Source of the DNA: Candidatus Palauibacter poriticola
GTDB taxonomy: Bacteria; Gemmatimonadota; Gemmatimonadetes; Palauibacterales; Palauibacteraceae
Assembly: GCA_012270965.1 (NCBI GenBank)
Contig: JAAXHJ010000048.1
Coordinates: 1 to 64,000 of the forward strand
Direction of reading: 5' to 3'
DNA: 64,000 nucleotides
Position numbers and translations under genes: made by a program. This document shows, piece after piece, positions 34,436 to 44,328 of the stretch (position 1 is its first letter; each line of letters begins with the position of its first letter). The notes beneath the pieces are model-generated. The model was given only the letters and a program-made list of their open reading frames with translations. It searched no databases and had not been told where the DNA came from.

Positions 34436-36939
34436 CGCGCGGCCAGCGCCTCCAGCCGTTCGCGCGCGGCGTCGAAGCGGCCGAGGAGGTTGGGGATGCC
34501 CGTCCCTCCGTAGCCCGCGGTCAACCGGAGGCGTGCCACGCCCAGGATGGCGAGGAGTTCGGCGGCCGCAGCTCCGCGGGCGGCGGGCTCGGAACTACCG
34601 ACGCTCCCGATCCATACGGGTGCGGTGTGCGCGAACGGGTAGTTCGCCATCATCGGCCAGCGGGCCGGGCCCCCGATGGCGCGCGCCGCGACCCATCCCC
34701 CCTCCGGAAGCGTCAGGTCGCCCTCGAAGCGACGCGAGCCGGGGCCGTCGAGCCCTTCTCCGCTCCACGCGACGCCGCCGTTCACCAAGACCTCGACCCG
34801 ATCCACCTCCGTGGCGGTCGCGACGTCGAGCGACCACGAGACGTCGCCACCGGATACGACGTGGCCGGGGCCCGCCCCGCCGACCGTGAACTCGAGGAAC
34901 GGTCCGTTGGTCACGAAGGTTCGGCCGCTCCGGAGCGCGCTCATGTAGCTCGACCAGTTCTCCGCGGTCCCGGTGCGTGCGTACACGCGCGAGGTGCCGA
35001 TCGCCATCGTGCGGTAGAAGTTGTTCATCACGTCCGTCCCGGCCGACGGTACGATCGGGATGCCCGCGTTGAGCAGCAGGTGCCAGATTTGCGACGTGAG
35101 CACTTCGTCACTCCAGAGGCAGACGATCTCGAGCGCGTCCAAGTCTCCCAGCACGGCGTCGGCGACGAGTTCGATCGGCACGCCGCCGTACAGGTCGGCG
35201 ATCGGGGCCTCCGCCCAGGGCGTCGCGCGCGGCATGCCCCGGGCACTCACGGGGTGCACGTAATACTGGAAGCCTCCCTGTGCCCGCGCATGGCGCAGCG
35301 GCTCGGCGTTCGCGCGGTCGTCCGATCCGTAGACCTGGTAACCGGGTCCCCACACCCAGGGCCAGAACAGGTCGTCGATCTCGATCAGACCCAGGTGTCC
35401 CAGGAAGTGGGATCGGACCTCCTGGCCGAAGCGGATGAAGGGCGGGCCGCCGGAATGCCGCCACGTCCACAGATCCTGGTCCTCGAACCGGTTGTGAAGG
35501 TTGGCGAGCAGCGGCGTGGCGAAGTCCAGCGCCTCGCCCAGCATCATCGGCCTCAGATCGTCCGGCGAGAGGTCGTACGGCCCGCCGTAGTTGAGGTGGA
35601 AGTGATGCTCGCCCGAACTCCAGCCCGCGCCCCGCGCGTCCCAGACGGGAGACAGCACGAGTTCCGCCTCCTGGGCACCGGACTCGCCGTCCACGTGCAG
35701 CGTCGCCGATGCCTCGGGCGTCGCGAGCCCCTGAACGGCCGAGACCGTGACCCCGCCGCTGGGGACGGTGAGTTCGATCACGCCGGGAGAATAGAAGAAG
35801 ACGCGGCCGCTCTGCCCGTCGAAGCGCGCCTGCGACGCCCCCGGAACGGCGGGATGTCCGGCCGCGTCGACGACGGCGAGCCTTGCCGGCACCGGTGCGC
35901 CGCCGCCCTCGAGCACCGTTCGTATTCGAACGCGCCCCGTCGCCGCGCCCCAGTCCCAGGCGGCCACGTTGATCGTCTCGACGGGGCCGCCCGCTGCCCG
36001 CACGCGCTTGAGCGTCAAGCGTTCCCACTCGTCGGCTTCGGAGAAGTAGACCCACTCGCCGGACGGATCCCATGCCGGCGTGAGCGGCAGGCCCCCCGAC
36101 GCGAGCAGAATCGACGGCCCGGGGTCGGCCACGTTCAGGAGTCGAAGGTCCCACCCCTCCTGCGTCGGCCAGTTGACGGCCACAGTGGATCCGTCGGGAC
36201 TCAGCGCGGGGCGCGCCATCGACGCGATGCTCCCCTCGATGAGCGTCCGCGGCTCCGCTGCGTCGCCCGAACGCACGACGACGCGGTCGCGGCCGCCGCC
36301 CTTCCACAGGTACACGAGCGCGCGTTCGCCGGGTTGGGGCTTGAGTTCGATCCCGGGCGCGTCGGTCACCTGTCGGCGGACGCGAGTCTCGAGGTCGACC
36401 GCCCACAGATCCAGGGTCCCCGCCTCCGATTCGGCGGATGAGTAGAACAGCTTCGTACCGTCGGCCGAGAAGGCGGGATCGAGTTCGAGTCCGGGACTGT
36501 CGACGCGCCCGAGTTCCGCCCCGCTGCGCGCGTCGACCCAGACGATCTCCGTGTCCTCCGTATCGTCGCGCACGAAGGCGATGAGACCCCCGTCCGGAGA
36601 CCACGCCGGGCGGGCGTCGATCTCCCCGCCGCGGGTCAGTCGGCGCGCCACGCCGCTCGCAAGGTCCATGACCCAGATCCAGCCGCGCGCGGCGAACGCC
36701 AGGCGCGCCCCGTCCGGCGACGGAGCGGGATCGACCGGCCCGGCGGCAAGGATCGGAAGTTCGTAGCCCTCGAGGTACACGTGGTGGCCGTACCCCGCGA
36801 CCTTAGGATAACGATGAGTCCACTGCGCGTTCCCGCCTACGGGCGACAGCGCGAGTCCGAACACGGCCGCCCCGACGGGCAGAAACGACGAAACTCGGCG
36901 GGGCGAAGCCGAAGGCGGAAAAGTCGATTGCAATCGCAT
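34432..36939 (-). CDS. Secreted CehA/McbA-type metallohydrolase with N-terminal TolB-like PD40 propeller
   Basis: PD40 repeats (ARPAWSPDGGLIAFV...) then GEHHFHLNYGGPYDLSPDDLRPMMLGEALDFATPLLANLHNR...PSAGTDVMNNFYRTM. Confidence 0.88.
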   Translation of the reverse strand: MRLQSTFPPSASPRRVSSFLPVGAAVFGLALSPVGGNAQWTHRYPKVAGYGHHVYLEGYELPILAAGPVDPAPSPDGARLAFAARGWIWVMDLASGVARRLTRGGEIDARPAWSPDGGLIAFVRDDTEDTEIVWVDARSGAELGRVDSPGLELDPAFSADGTKLFYSSAESEAGTLDLWAVDLETRVRRQVTDAPGIELKPQPGERALVYLWKGGGRDRVVVRSGDAAEPRTLIEGSIASMARPALSPDGSTVAVNWPTQEGWDLRLLNVADPGPSILLASGGLPLTPAWDPSGEWVYFSEADEWERLTLKRVRAAGGPVETINVAAWDWGAATGRVRIRTVLEGGGAPVPARLAVVDAAGHPAVPGASQARFDGQSGRVFFYSPGVIELTVPSGGVTVSAVQGLATPEASATLHVDGESGAQEAELVLSPVWDARGAGWSSGEHHFHLNYGGPYDLSPDDLRPMMLGEALDFATPLLANLHNRFEDQDLWTWRHSGGPPFIRFGQEVRSHFLGHLGLIEIDDLFWPWVWGPGYQVYGSDDRANAEPLRHARAQGGFQYYVHPVSARGMPRATPWAEAPIADLYGGVPIELVADAVLGDLDALEIVCLWSDEVLTSQIWHLLLNAGIPIVPSAGTDVMNNFYRTMAIGTSRVYARTGTAENWSSYMSALRSGRTFVTNGPFLEFTVGGAGPGHVVSGGDVSWSLDVATATEVDRVEVLVNGGVAWSGEGLDGPGSRRFEGDLTLPEGGWVAARAIGGPARWPMMANYPFAHTAPVWIGSVGSSEPAARGAAAAELLAILGVARLRLTAGYGGTGIPNLLGRFDAARERLEALAAR

Positions 36940-37017
36940 GCACCCTCCCGTTCGTGATTTCCGCGATCCCGCCCGTCCGAAGAATGAGCGGCTCACCGAC
37001 TCCGCGACACGGGGGAG

Positions 37018-37053
37018 CCTCGCGGTCGAGCCGCCGCTCGCCCGACCGCGAGG
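37018..37053. terminator. Hairpin downstream of the LRR-metzincin gene (10-bp perfect stem)
   Basis: CCTCGCGGTC at 37018-37027 pairs with GACCGCGAGG at 37044-37053; no obvious T tract. Confidence 0.35.
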
Positions 37054-37065
37054 TTCAGCCTCGAC

Positions 37066-40000
37066 TCAGCGGCGCCAAGCCGACGCGCCGGGTAGGCCGC
37101 TGCTCACCAGCACTTCGAGTCCCGGTTCGGGGGCGCGCGCATCCGCCGCGCTGAGAGCGAGGGGACCCGCCGGGAGGTCGGAGAGAATGGCCCGCACCTG
37201 ACCGGTCGCCGGATCGCGCAGGATCGCGATCGGAGGCTCGCTTCCCTCCGTCATCTCGACGCTGCCGTCCGGCCCGGAGAGCACGAGGCTCGCCATTTCC
37301 GTGGCCCACTCCGGCTGGACGGGCAGCGCGAACGCGAACCCGGACCGCCCGTCACCATCCCACACGCCGGCCATCGTGAAGCTGAGCGAAAAAAGCTCGC
37401 CGCCGTCCGCGCGCCGTCCGGTCAACCGCCACGGTCCGCCGGAGGTGGGCACGGCCGGCCGCGTTTCGACGACGAAGGCCGGATCGAGCCAAGGATTCCC
37501 GTCCGCGGTGACGCCTCCGGACACGAGGAGCGTCCGAGACGCCGCCGGCGGCTCCCACACCTCGAGCGGATCCTGGAGGCGGAAGCGCAAGGCGTTCGTG
37601 AAGTAGTAGTCGCTAACCCACGTGGGGTCGCAATAGCTCATGAAATCCGCCCGGTCGGGAGGCACGAGCGACCCGCCCTCGCGAGGATCGTAGCCCCACA
37701 CGCCGGATCGCGCGTTGTCGTGGGGGAATGACGGATCCGCGCCCGCGGGATCGCCGCAGTCCGCGTGGCGCAGGCTGAGGTTGTGTCCAAGTTCGTGCGC
37801 GATGGTCTCCGCATTGAGGACCGAGACACTGGTCTTCCCGCGATACAGGAGGCTGTCCGGCCCGAACGGCAGCCACGCAACGCCAGCGGCTCCAGCGGGA
37901 TCCGGGATGAGCCCCATCCAGTGTCCGGCCCCGTCCTCCATGAGCCGTATGGTCCCGACATCCGCCAGGATGTCGAAGATGTCGTTGGTGTCGACCGTCA
38001 CGCTGCCATGCCGCGTGATTTCAAGTTCGCCCACGGGAAGGTAATGGTTCGTCTGCCAGAAGATCTCGTCGTCCGGGTCGGCGTTGGCGACCACCGTCAC
38101 GGCCTCACGGTCGTTGTCGACGGTCGAGACGAACGGGATCAGGGTCAAGTACATCGGAGGCACGTCCCTCACATCAACCGCCGTTCGCCCGGTCTCGGGG
38201 ATGCGCTTCGACACGCCGAGATTCGGATCCAGCGTACCATCGGGGTCGACCTCGACGACCATCTCCAGTCCGGGCTGGATCACGTCGGCGGGGATGACGG
38301 CGTGAGGGGAGAGGGAGAGTTCGCCCTCCCGCACTTCGGTCGGAATCATCGACGACCCGGCGGCGATGTCCTCCACGTGTACTTCCGCCCCGTCCACGAA
38401 GAACGTTGCCCGGACGGGCGGGATCGTCGCACCGGTCTCCTCTTCGGACATCACGAAGACGCGCAGGAGCGCCTCTTCCCCGGCGATGAGCGGGACCGGA
38501 TAGTCGCGCGACTGCGCCGCCTGCGTCAGGTAGGCCTGCGCGTGGGCCTCGGCCCCGCATGGCCGGATCCGGTACTTGAGGAGCGCGGACTCCAGCCACA
38601 TGCGGAAGGCGGGGGTCCGCGGCATGCAAAGCCCCGTGCCGTCCGCTCGCAGTTCGAAGATCTCCTCGAGCTGGGTCATGCCCTCGGGCAGCGGACCGGA
38701 CAGATCCGGGTTGTCATGGAGCCACACTCGGTACAGTGCGCCGGCATCGCCGAGTTCCGGGGGCAGCGGCCCGGACAACCGATTGTTCTCCGCCAAGAGG
38801 AACGTGAGGCCGTTGCTCTGCCCGAGTTCCGCCGGAAGCGGTCCCTCGATCATGTTGTCGGAGATCCAGAGTGAGAACAGCTGATCGAGCTGGCCGAGCC
38901 AAGCGGGCAGCGGTTCCGACAACTGGTTGCCGTGGACGCGGATCGTACTGAGGTTCCGGAGTGCCGCGAGGCTTTCGGGCAGGCCGCCCTCGATCCGGGT
39001 TTCCGTGATGCGAAGCACTTGGAGTGCGGTCATGGCGCCGAACTCCTCGGGAATCGAACCGTCGAAGCGGGCTTCGTAGAGGTGGATTTCCCGCAGGTTG
39101 GTGAGGTTGCCCAGCTCGGGCGGGATGGGGCCGGACATCTGGTTCCCGCCCACCCACAGCACTTCAAGCTTCGCGAGGTTTCCGATCTCCGGCGGGATCT
39201 CACCCTTGAACTCGTTCCCGTCGATATCCATCCGGCGCAGCTCGGTAAGCTCGCCGATTTCCGCCGGGACCTCGCCCTCGAGCCGGTTGTAGTCCAAGCG
39301 CAGCACCCGCAGGTAGGGGAAGTACCGGATCTCCGGGGGGACCTCTCCCGACAGGTTGTTTCGGTTCAGGTCGATCTGCGTCACCCTGCCCGCCGAATCC
39401 ACCGCAATGCCGTACCAGTCATCGAGTGGGGCGTTGGTCAACCAGTTGTTCGAGTTGGTCCAGCTCGGTCCGCCCATGGCCTCGTAGAGCGTCGCGAGGT
39501 CCGACCGCTCCTCGTTACACGCGAGGAACTCGCCGTCGCGCGTCGGGATCGCATTCAGCCACGCCCTGAATCCCTCGTCGCGCACCGTACACAGCATCGT
39601 GCCGCCGTAGTGGAGCGTCTCCATCCCTAGCTCCGAGAGAGAGAACGGGATTGGACCGGAGAGTTTGTCGTTCCCGCCCACCCGCAGCTCGGTGAGGAGG
39701 GCCAGGCTGCCGAGCTCCTCCGGAAGCTGGCCGTTCAGGCCGTTCTCGCTCAGGTCGATCACCGTCACGCGGGATTGCTCGTTCGCCGTCACGCCGTACC
39801 AGCTCCCGACCGGCGCGTCGGTTCCCCAGCCGTCGTTGTTCGTCCACTCCCCTCCGCGCGTGCCGATGTAGAGGTCCATAAGCGTCGCGCGATCCAGACT
39901 GTGTACCGCGAGGGGAGCGGTGGTCGAGGCGGGTCCCGACGTGGCGCTGAGACTCGCGTTTCCCTCCTTCAGACCGGTCACGAGCCCGGATCCATCGACC

Positions 40001-40326
40001 GTCGCGACCGCCGGATCGCTGCTCGTCCAAGTCACCACTGCGTCGGAGATCACCTGCGCTCGATCATTGAAGACGCGGGCGCGCACGCGAACCGTATCGC
40101 CGGCCACGACCGCGATCTCGGCCGGTTCCAGCGTGACGCTCGCCGCCACGGGCGCCGCCGGCTGGGGGGGTGGCGTCGTCGACGGCGGTGGCGACGTCGT
40201 GTCGTCCCCCCCACAGGAGAGGACGGCCAGACCGAGAAAGCCGAGCACTGCGGAACGCGAGACTCGGGCGCGAGAGGAACGAGAGGAATCGGGCCTTCCG
40301 GAGGTGGTGCGGCTGCGCTTCGTCAT
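37066..40326 (-). CDS. Secreted Ig-like/plant-type LRR/metzincin-type zinc metalloprotease
   Basis: Big2-like domain, two LRR blocks (e.g. LEVLWVGGNQMSGPIPPELGNLTNLREIHL), HELGHNLSLRH and DFMSYCDPTW. Confidence 0.9.
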   Translation of the reverse strand: MTKRSRTTSGRPDSSRSSRARVSRSAVLGFLGLAVLSCGGDDTTSPPPSTTPPPQPAAPVAASVTLEPAEIAVVAGDTVRVRARVFNDRAQVISDAVVTWTSSDPAVATVDGSGLVTGLKEGNASLSATSGPASTTAPLAVHSLDRATLMDLYIGTRGGEWTNNDGWGTDAPVGSWYGVTANEQSRVTVIDLSENGLNGQLPEELGSLALLTELRVGGNDKLSGPIPFSLSELGMETLHYGGTMLCTVRDEGFRAWLNAIPTRDGEFLACNEERSDLATLYEAMGGPSWTNSNNWLTNAPLDDWYGIAVDSAGRVTQIDLNRNNLSGEVPPEIRYFPYLRVLRLDYNRLEGEVPAEIGELTELRRMDIDGNEFKGEIPPEIGNLAKLEVLWVGGNQMSGPIPPELGNLTNLREIHLYEARFDGSIPEEFGAMTALQVLRITETRIEGGLPESLAALRNLSTIRVHGNQLSEPLPAWLGQLDQLFSLWISDNMIEGPLPAELGQSNGLTFLLAENNRLSGPLPPELGDAGALYRVWLHDNPDLSGPLPEGMTQLEEIFELRADGTGLCMPRTPAFRMWLESALLKYRIRPCGAEAHAQAYLTQAAQSRDYPVPLIAGEEALLRVFVMSEEETGATIPPVRATFFVDGAEVHVEDIAAGSSMIPTEVREGELSLSPHAVIPADVIQPGLEMVVEVDPDGTLDPNLGVSKRIPETGRTAVDVRDVPPMYLTLIPFVSTVDNDREAVTVVANADPDDEIFWQTNHYLPVGELEITRHGSVTVDTNDIFDILADVGTIRLMEDGAGHWMGLIPDPAGAAGVAWLPFGPDSLLYRGKTSVSVLNAETIAHELGHNLSLRHADCGDPAGADPSFPHDNARSGVWGYDPREGGSLVPPDRADFMSYCDPTWVSDYYFTNALRFRLQDPLEVWEPPAASRTLLVSGGVTADGNPWLDPAFVVETRPAVPTSGGPWRLTGRRADGGELFSLSFTMAGVWDGDGRSGFAFALPVQPEWATEMASLVLSGPDGSVEMTEGSEPPIAILRDPATGQVRAILSDLPAGPLALSAADARAPEPGLEVLVSSGLPGASAWRR

Positions 40327-40559
40327 GGGTTCGCCTTGCGTTTGTTGGGGGGAGGGCCCTCACCGCCACCGGCGAAGGACCGGCGAGTCGCCGCCGGGCA
40401 GCGCCCCCCGCGTATACCAGCAACCTAAACCGACGTTCCCCCAACGTAGAGACGCGCCAGCCGTTTGGCACGGCTCCTCCCGCTTCGCGCGACGTGCCGC
40501 GGCGCGCATCGGTTCCCGCGCCGGCGGAGGGGCGACCCGCACGAGTATTGCCCCGGGCG

Positions 40560-41246
40560 ATGGTCCGGCAATACCGATCAGAGAGGGAAAACCCATTCCG
40601 CGACCCGCGATCGGAGATCGGGACCGCCTTGACCGAACCTGCCGTCACGCTGACCGACTACGGGCTCACCCTGCTCTGCGCCGTACTGGTCTGGCGGGCG
40701 CGCTCGCGCGTGCGGGCCGATCTCCGCCCGTGGGCGATGGGCCTCTTCGCCGGCTCCGGCGCCGCAGCCCTCTTCGGCGGCACCGTACACGGCTTCTTCG
40801 GGGACGCCGCGACGCTCGGATACCGCCTCCTCTGGCCCGCCACGATCCTCACCGTCGGGGCGACCGGGCTCGCGGCCTGGGGGCTGGGCGCGCGAGTCGA
40901 TGGCCGGCCCGCGGGTACGCGGTGGGTGACGCGGCTCGCCGGGCTCGCCTACGCCGCCTACGTCGCCATCGTGCTGGCCGGGTGGCAGGCGTTCGCCGTC
41001 GCGGTCGCCTTCTATCTGCCCGCCGTCATCTATCTCACGGTGCGCTTCGCGCGCGCCTACCGCCGCCGCGCCACCGCGAGCCGGCGGCGGGCGCTGACCG
41101 GCCTCGGGCTCACCTTCGCGGCGGCGGCCATCCAGCAGCTACAGGTCCCGATCCACCCGGTGTGGTTCGACCACAACGCGCTATACCACGTCGTGCAGGC
41201 GGCGGCCTTCATCCTTCTCTATCAGGGCGTGAGCGGCGAAGACTAA
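40560..41246 (+). CDS. Multi-pass membrane protein (DUF6962-like)
   Basis: Six to seven hydrophobic segments: LTDYGLTLLCAVLVW...WAMGLFAGSGAAALFGGTVHGFF...; ends GVSGED*. Confidence 0.75.
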   Translation: MVRQYRSERENPFRDPRSEIGTALTEPAVTLTDYGLTLLCAVLVWRARSRVRADLRPWAMGLFAGSGAAALFGGTVHGFFGDAATLGYRLLWPATILTVGATGLAAWGLGARVDGRPAGTRWVTRLAGLAYAAYVAIVLAGWQAFAVAVAFYLPAVIYLTVRFARAYRRRATASRRRALTGLGLTFAAAAIQQLQVPIHPVWFDHNALYHVVQAAAFILLYQGVSGED

Positions 41247-41275
41247 TGATGCTTCTCCAACGTCAGGGGTGTGCC

Positions 41276-43441
41276 ATGCGTACCGCGATCTTCCCCGGCT
41301 CCCGGCTTTTTGCCGCCGGTTCGGTTCCCGCCGCCGGTTCGGTTCCCGCCGCCGGTGCCGTTCCCGCCGTCGGTTCCGCTCTCGCTGCCGGTGCCGTTCC
41401 CGCTGCGGGTTCCGTTCTCCGGGCCGGTTCCCTTCTCGCTGCCGGTTTCGTTCTCTCCGTCATCCTCTGCGCCGGATTGGCCGCCCAGGAGGGCCGGCCG
41501 ATGACGGTCGAGGACGTCCTCGCCCTCAAGAACCCGTCACAAGTCTCCTTGAGCCCGGACGGACGGTGGGTGGCCTACGTCGTCACGGAACGGGACATGG
41601 AGGAGGACCGTCAGGAAACCAACGTGTGGGTCGTCCCCGCTGCGGGCGCTCCGGCGGAGGTCCGTCAGCTCACCTTCCGCCCCGGATCCGACGATTCACC
41701 GGTCTGGCACCCATCGGGAGAATGGCTCGCCTTCTCCTCCGATCGGGAAGGGACAAGACAGGTCTACGGGATCCGGCCCGACGGCGGCGAGGCGTGGCAG
41801 GTGACGTCCCACGAGACCTCGGTCGGGAGCTTCCGCTTCGCGCCCAACGGCCGGCGGATCGGTTTCGTGGCGAGCCCGTCCGCGACGGAAGCGGACCGCG
41901 AACTCGAGGCCCTGCGCGGCCGCCCGATGGTCTGGGACTCCGTCTACACGGACCAGTGGTCGCGCCTCCACGTTGCCGAACTCGAGGACGATGTGGCCGA
42001 CGAGGGAGTGAGGTGGTCGCCGGACGATCTCCACGTGACGTCCTTCGTATGGTCACCCGACTCGCGAGCCGTCGCCTACGGGGCTCGCTCGTCCCCCGTC
42101 TTGAGGACGACCTACTACGGCGCGACCTACGTGCAGGAGGGCGCGGAAGCGGAGGCCCGGAGCGTCACGGCGATGCCGGGCGGGGAGAATCCGGTGGCGT
42201 GGGACGACGAGGTTGGCCTCATCGTGTCCGGGACGGGGCAGCTCCTCGGAACCTTCAACCGACAGTTGTGGCGCGTGCCGGTCGACGGGGGCGGCGGCGC
42301 GCCGGAGCCGGTGTCGCTCACCGCCGGGCTGGATGCGAACGCGAACCTCGTCCACATCGATGGCTCGCGGCTCATCGTCTCAGCGGCGCGACGCACCGGA
42401 GCCACCGTGTACCGGATCCCGCTCGCCGACGGTGCCGCGGCGGGACCGCCGGACGATCTGACCGATGGCCGGCGCTACTACTCCGGCACCTCCGCCTCGG
42501 CGGACGGGCGCTTTCTCGCACTCACCGCCGAGGACGGCATGGCGCCGCCGGACCTCTTCATCACCCCGATGGACGCCTTCCGCCCCGAGCGCCTGACCGA
42601 CCTGAACCCGCGGGTGGCCAGCCTCGCACTCGGCGCGCAGCGGGTCGAGTCGTGGCGTTCGCGAGCCGGCGGCGAGGAAATCGAAGGCGTACTCACCCTT
42701 CCCGCCGGGTACGAGGAGGGGGACCGCGTCCCGCTGGTCCTCGTGATCCACGGCGGCCCGGCCGGGATCTCCTCGGATCGCTTCAACGCGACGCGGGGCG
42801 CCTACCCGGTGCAGGTGTACGCGGGGATGGGGTTCGCCGTACTGCAGCCGAACTACCGGGGTTCGAGCGGCTACGGGGAGCGTTTTCGGGGTCTCAACCG
42901 CGGCGACATCTCCGGCCGGGACTGGGTCGATATCGACTCCGGCGTGGATGCGATGGTCGAGCGCGGGATCGCGGACCCCGACCGGCTGGCCGTGAGCGGA
43001 TGGAGCTTCGGAGGACACCACACCTACTGGGGCATCACGCAGACCGACCGCTTCAAGGCGGCGAGCGCGGGGGCCGGCGCGAACGATCTCATCTCCATGT
43101 ACTCGCAGACGGACATCCCCGAGTTCTACCACACCTACCTGGGTCCGAAACCGTGGGAGGACTGGGATCTTTACGAGGAGCGCTCCGCCTACCGCCATGT
43201 TGAAAACGTGACGACACCGCTGTTGATCCAAGTGGGCGAGAGGGACGAGCGGGTTCCCGCCGAACAGAGCATCCAGTTCTTCGAGGCCGTGCGCGCCATC
43301 GGCAGGGCTCCGACGACTCTTGTCCTGTATCCGGATCAACCACATGGTGTTAGATCTCCGCGCCTACAGCGGGATCTCATGTCGAGAAACGTGGAGTGGC
43401 TCACCCGCTGGGTTTTGGAAGCGGAGGCGCTGGTGCCGTGA
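41276..43441 (+). CDS. Secreted S9 family peptidase with repeat-expanded signal region
   Basis: PD40 repeats; LVLVIHGGPAGISSDRFNATRGAYPVQVYAGMGFAVLQPNYRGSSGYGERF; GWSFGGHHTYW. N-terminus is eight 6-aa repeats. Confidence 0.95.
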   Translation: MRTAIFPGSRLFAAGSVPAAGSVPAAGAVPAVGSALAAGAVPAAGSVLRAGSLLAAGFVLSVILCAGLAAQEGRPMTVEDVLALKNPSQVSLSPDGRWVAYVVTERDMEEDRQETNVWVVPAAGAPAEVRQLTFRPGSDDSPVWHPSGEWLAFSSDREGTRQVYGIRPDGGEAWQVTSHETSVGSFRFAPNGRRIGFVASPSATEADRELEALRGRPMVWDSVYTDQWSRLHVAELEDDVADEGVRWSPDDLHVTSFVWSPDSRAVAYGARSSPVLRTTYYGATYVQEGAEAEARSVTAMPGGENPVAWDDEVGLIVSGTGQLLGTFNRQLWRVPVDGGGGAPEPVSLTAGLDANANLVHIDGSRLIVSAARRTGATVYRIPLADGAAAGPPDDLTDGRRYYSGTSASADGRFLALTAEDGMAPPDLFITPMDAFRPERLTDLNPRVASLALGAQRVESWRSRAGGEEIEGVLTLPAGYEEGDRVPLVLVIHGGPAGISSDRFNATRGAYPVQVYAGMGFAVLQPNYRGSSGYGERFRGLNRGDISGRDWVDIDSGVDAMVERGIADPDRLAVSGWSFGGHHTYWGITQTDRFKAASAGAGANDLISMYSQTDIPEFYHTYLGPKPWEDWDLYEERSAYRHVENVTTPLLIQVGERDERVPAEQSIQFFEAVRAIGRAPTTLVLYPDQPHGVRSPRLQRDLMSRNVEWLTRWVLEAEALVP
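41312..41455. repeat. 18-bp tandem repeat, eight copies, within the S9 signal region
   Basis: GCCGCCGGTTCGGTTCCC twice exactly, then six diverged 18-bp units. Confidence 0.97.
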
Positions 43442-43473
43442 GGCCCCGCCGCGCCGCTACGTTGATTAATCGC

Positions 43474-44328
43474 ATGAAGGGACGCCCGCGGAGGAGGAGG
43501 ATCATGCGACGGCCCCGTCGGAGTCTGTGCGGTCTCGCGCTCGTGGCGAGCGCCCTCGCGGCCACCGGTCGGGCCGCGGCGGCGGCGCAGGAGGAACCCG
43601 AGGTCACCGAGGCCGGTCTCGCGCGCGGCGAGATGTTCTATCAGGCCCACTGCGGCCGCTGCCACGGCATGCTCGGCCACGGGGGAGAGGGGCCGAGCCT
43701 GGCGCGTCCCACCCTGCCCCGCGCGCCGGACCACGCATCGCTCGTCCGGGTGATCCGGCGCGGGATCCCCGGGACCGGCATGCCCGGAACGAGATCCAAC
43801 CTCGTGTCGGATCTGGAGGTCGGCCTCGTGGCCGCCTACGTCCGCACGCTGGGACGGGACGCCGTCGTGGAGGTCGCGGGGGACGCGGCGCGCGGGCGGG
43901 AGGTGTTCGCCACCGCCGGCGACTGCTACTCCTGTCACGTCGTCAACGGCCGCGGAACGGGGATCGGCCCCGAACTCACGGGCATCGGGCTTCGGCGCGG
44001 CGTCGACTACCTCTACGCGTCGCTGCGGACGCCCGACTCGCAGTTGCCGGTCTCCAGGCGGGGCATCCTGCGCGGATTCAGGGGATACCTGCCGATCCGC
44101 GCGGTGACGCGCGAGGGCCGCGTCATCACGGGCATGCGGGTGAACGAGGACGACTTCACGATCCAGTTGCGGTCGATCTCCGGCCGCACGGTCTCGCTTC
44201 GCAAGGAAGATCTCGTGGAACTCGAGAAACAGTTCGATCATTCTCTGATGCCCGCCGTGGAGGAGATGACGGAGGCGGACATCGACGATCTCGTCGCCTT
44301 CCTCGCCGACCTCGGAGGAGGATCATGA
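43474..44328 (+). CDS. Di-heme c-type cytochrome
   Basis: Two heme motifs: HCGRCHG and DCYSCHV; signal peptide. Start 43474 or 43504. Confidence 0.92.
   Translation: MKGRPRRRRIMRRPRRSLCGLALVASALAATGRAAAAAQEEPEVTEAGLARGEMFYQAHCGRCHGMLGHGGEGPSLARPTLPRAPDHASLVRVIRRGIPGTGMPGTRSNLVSDLEVGLVAAYVRTLGRDAVVEVAGDAARGREVFATAGDCYSCHVVNGRGTGIGPELTGIGLRRGVDYLYASLRTPDSQLPVSRRGILRGFRGYLPIRAVTREGRVITGMRVNEDDFTIQLRSISGRTVSLRKEDLVELEKQFDHSLMPAVEEMTEADIDDLVAFLADLGGGS

Noticed and set aside
35922-35935. GTTCGTATTCGAAC perfect small hairpin
   Set aside because: Within coding sequence of the metallohydrolase; likely chance.
34627-36441. 604-aa plus-strand ORF
   Set aside because: Antisense to the CehA/McbA-type metallohydrolase.
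41312-41455. Possible CRISPR array
   Set aside because: Contiguous 18-bp tandem units with no spacers; it is coding in frame. None of the other arrays has unique spacers either.
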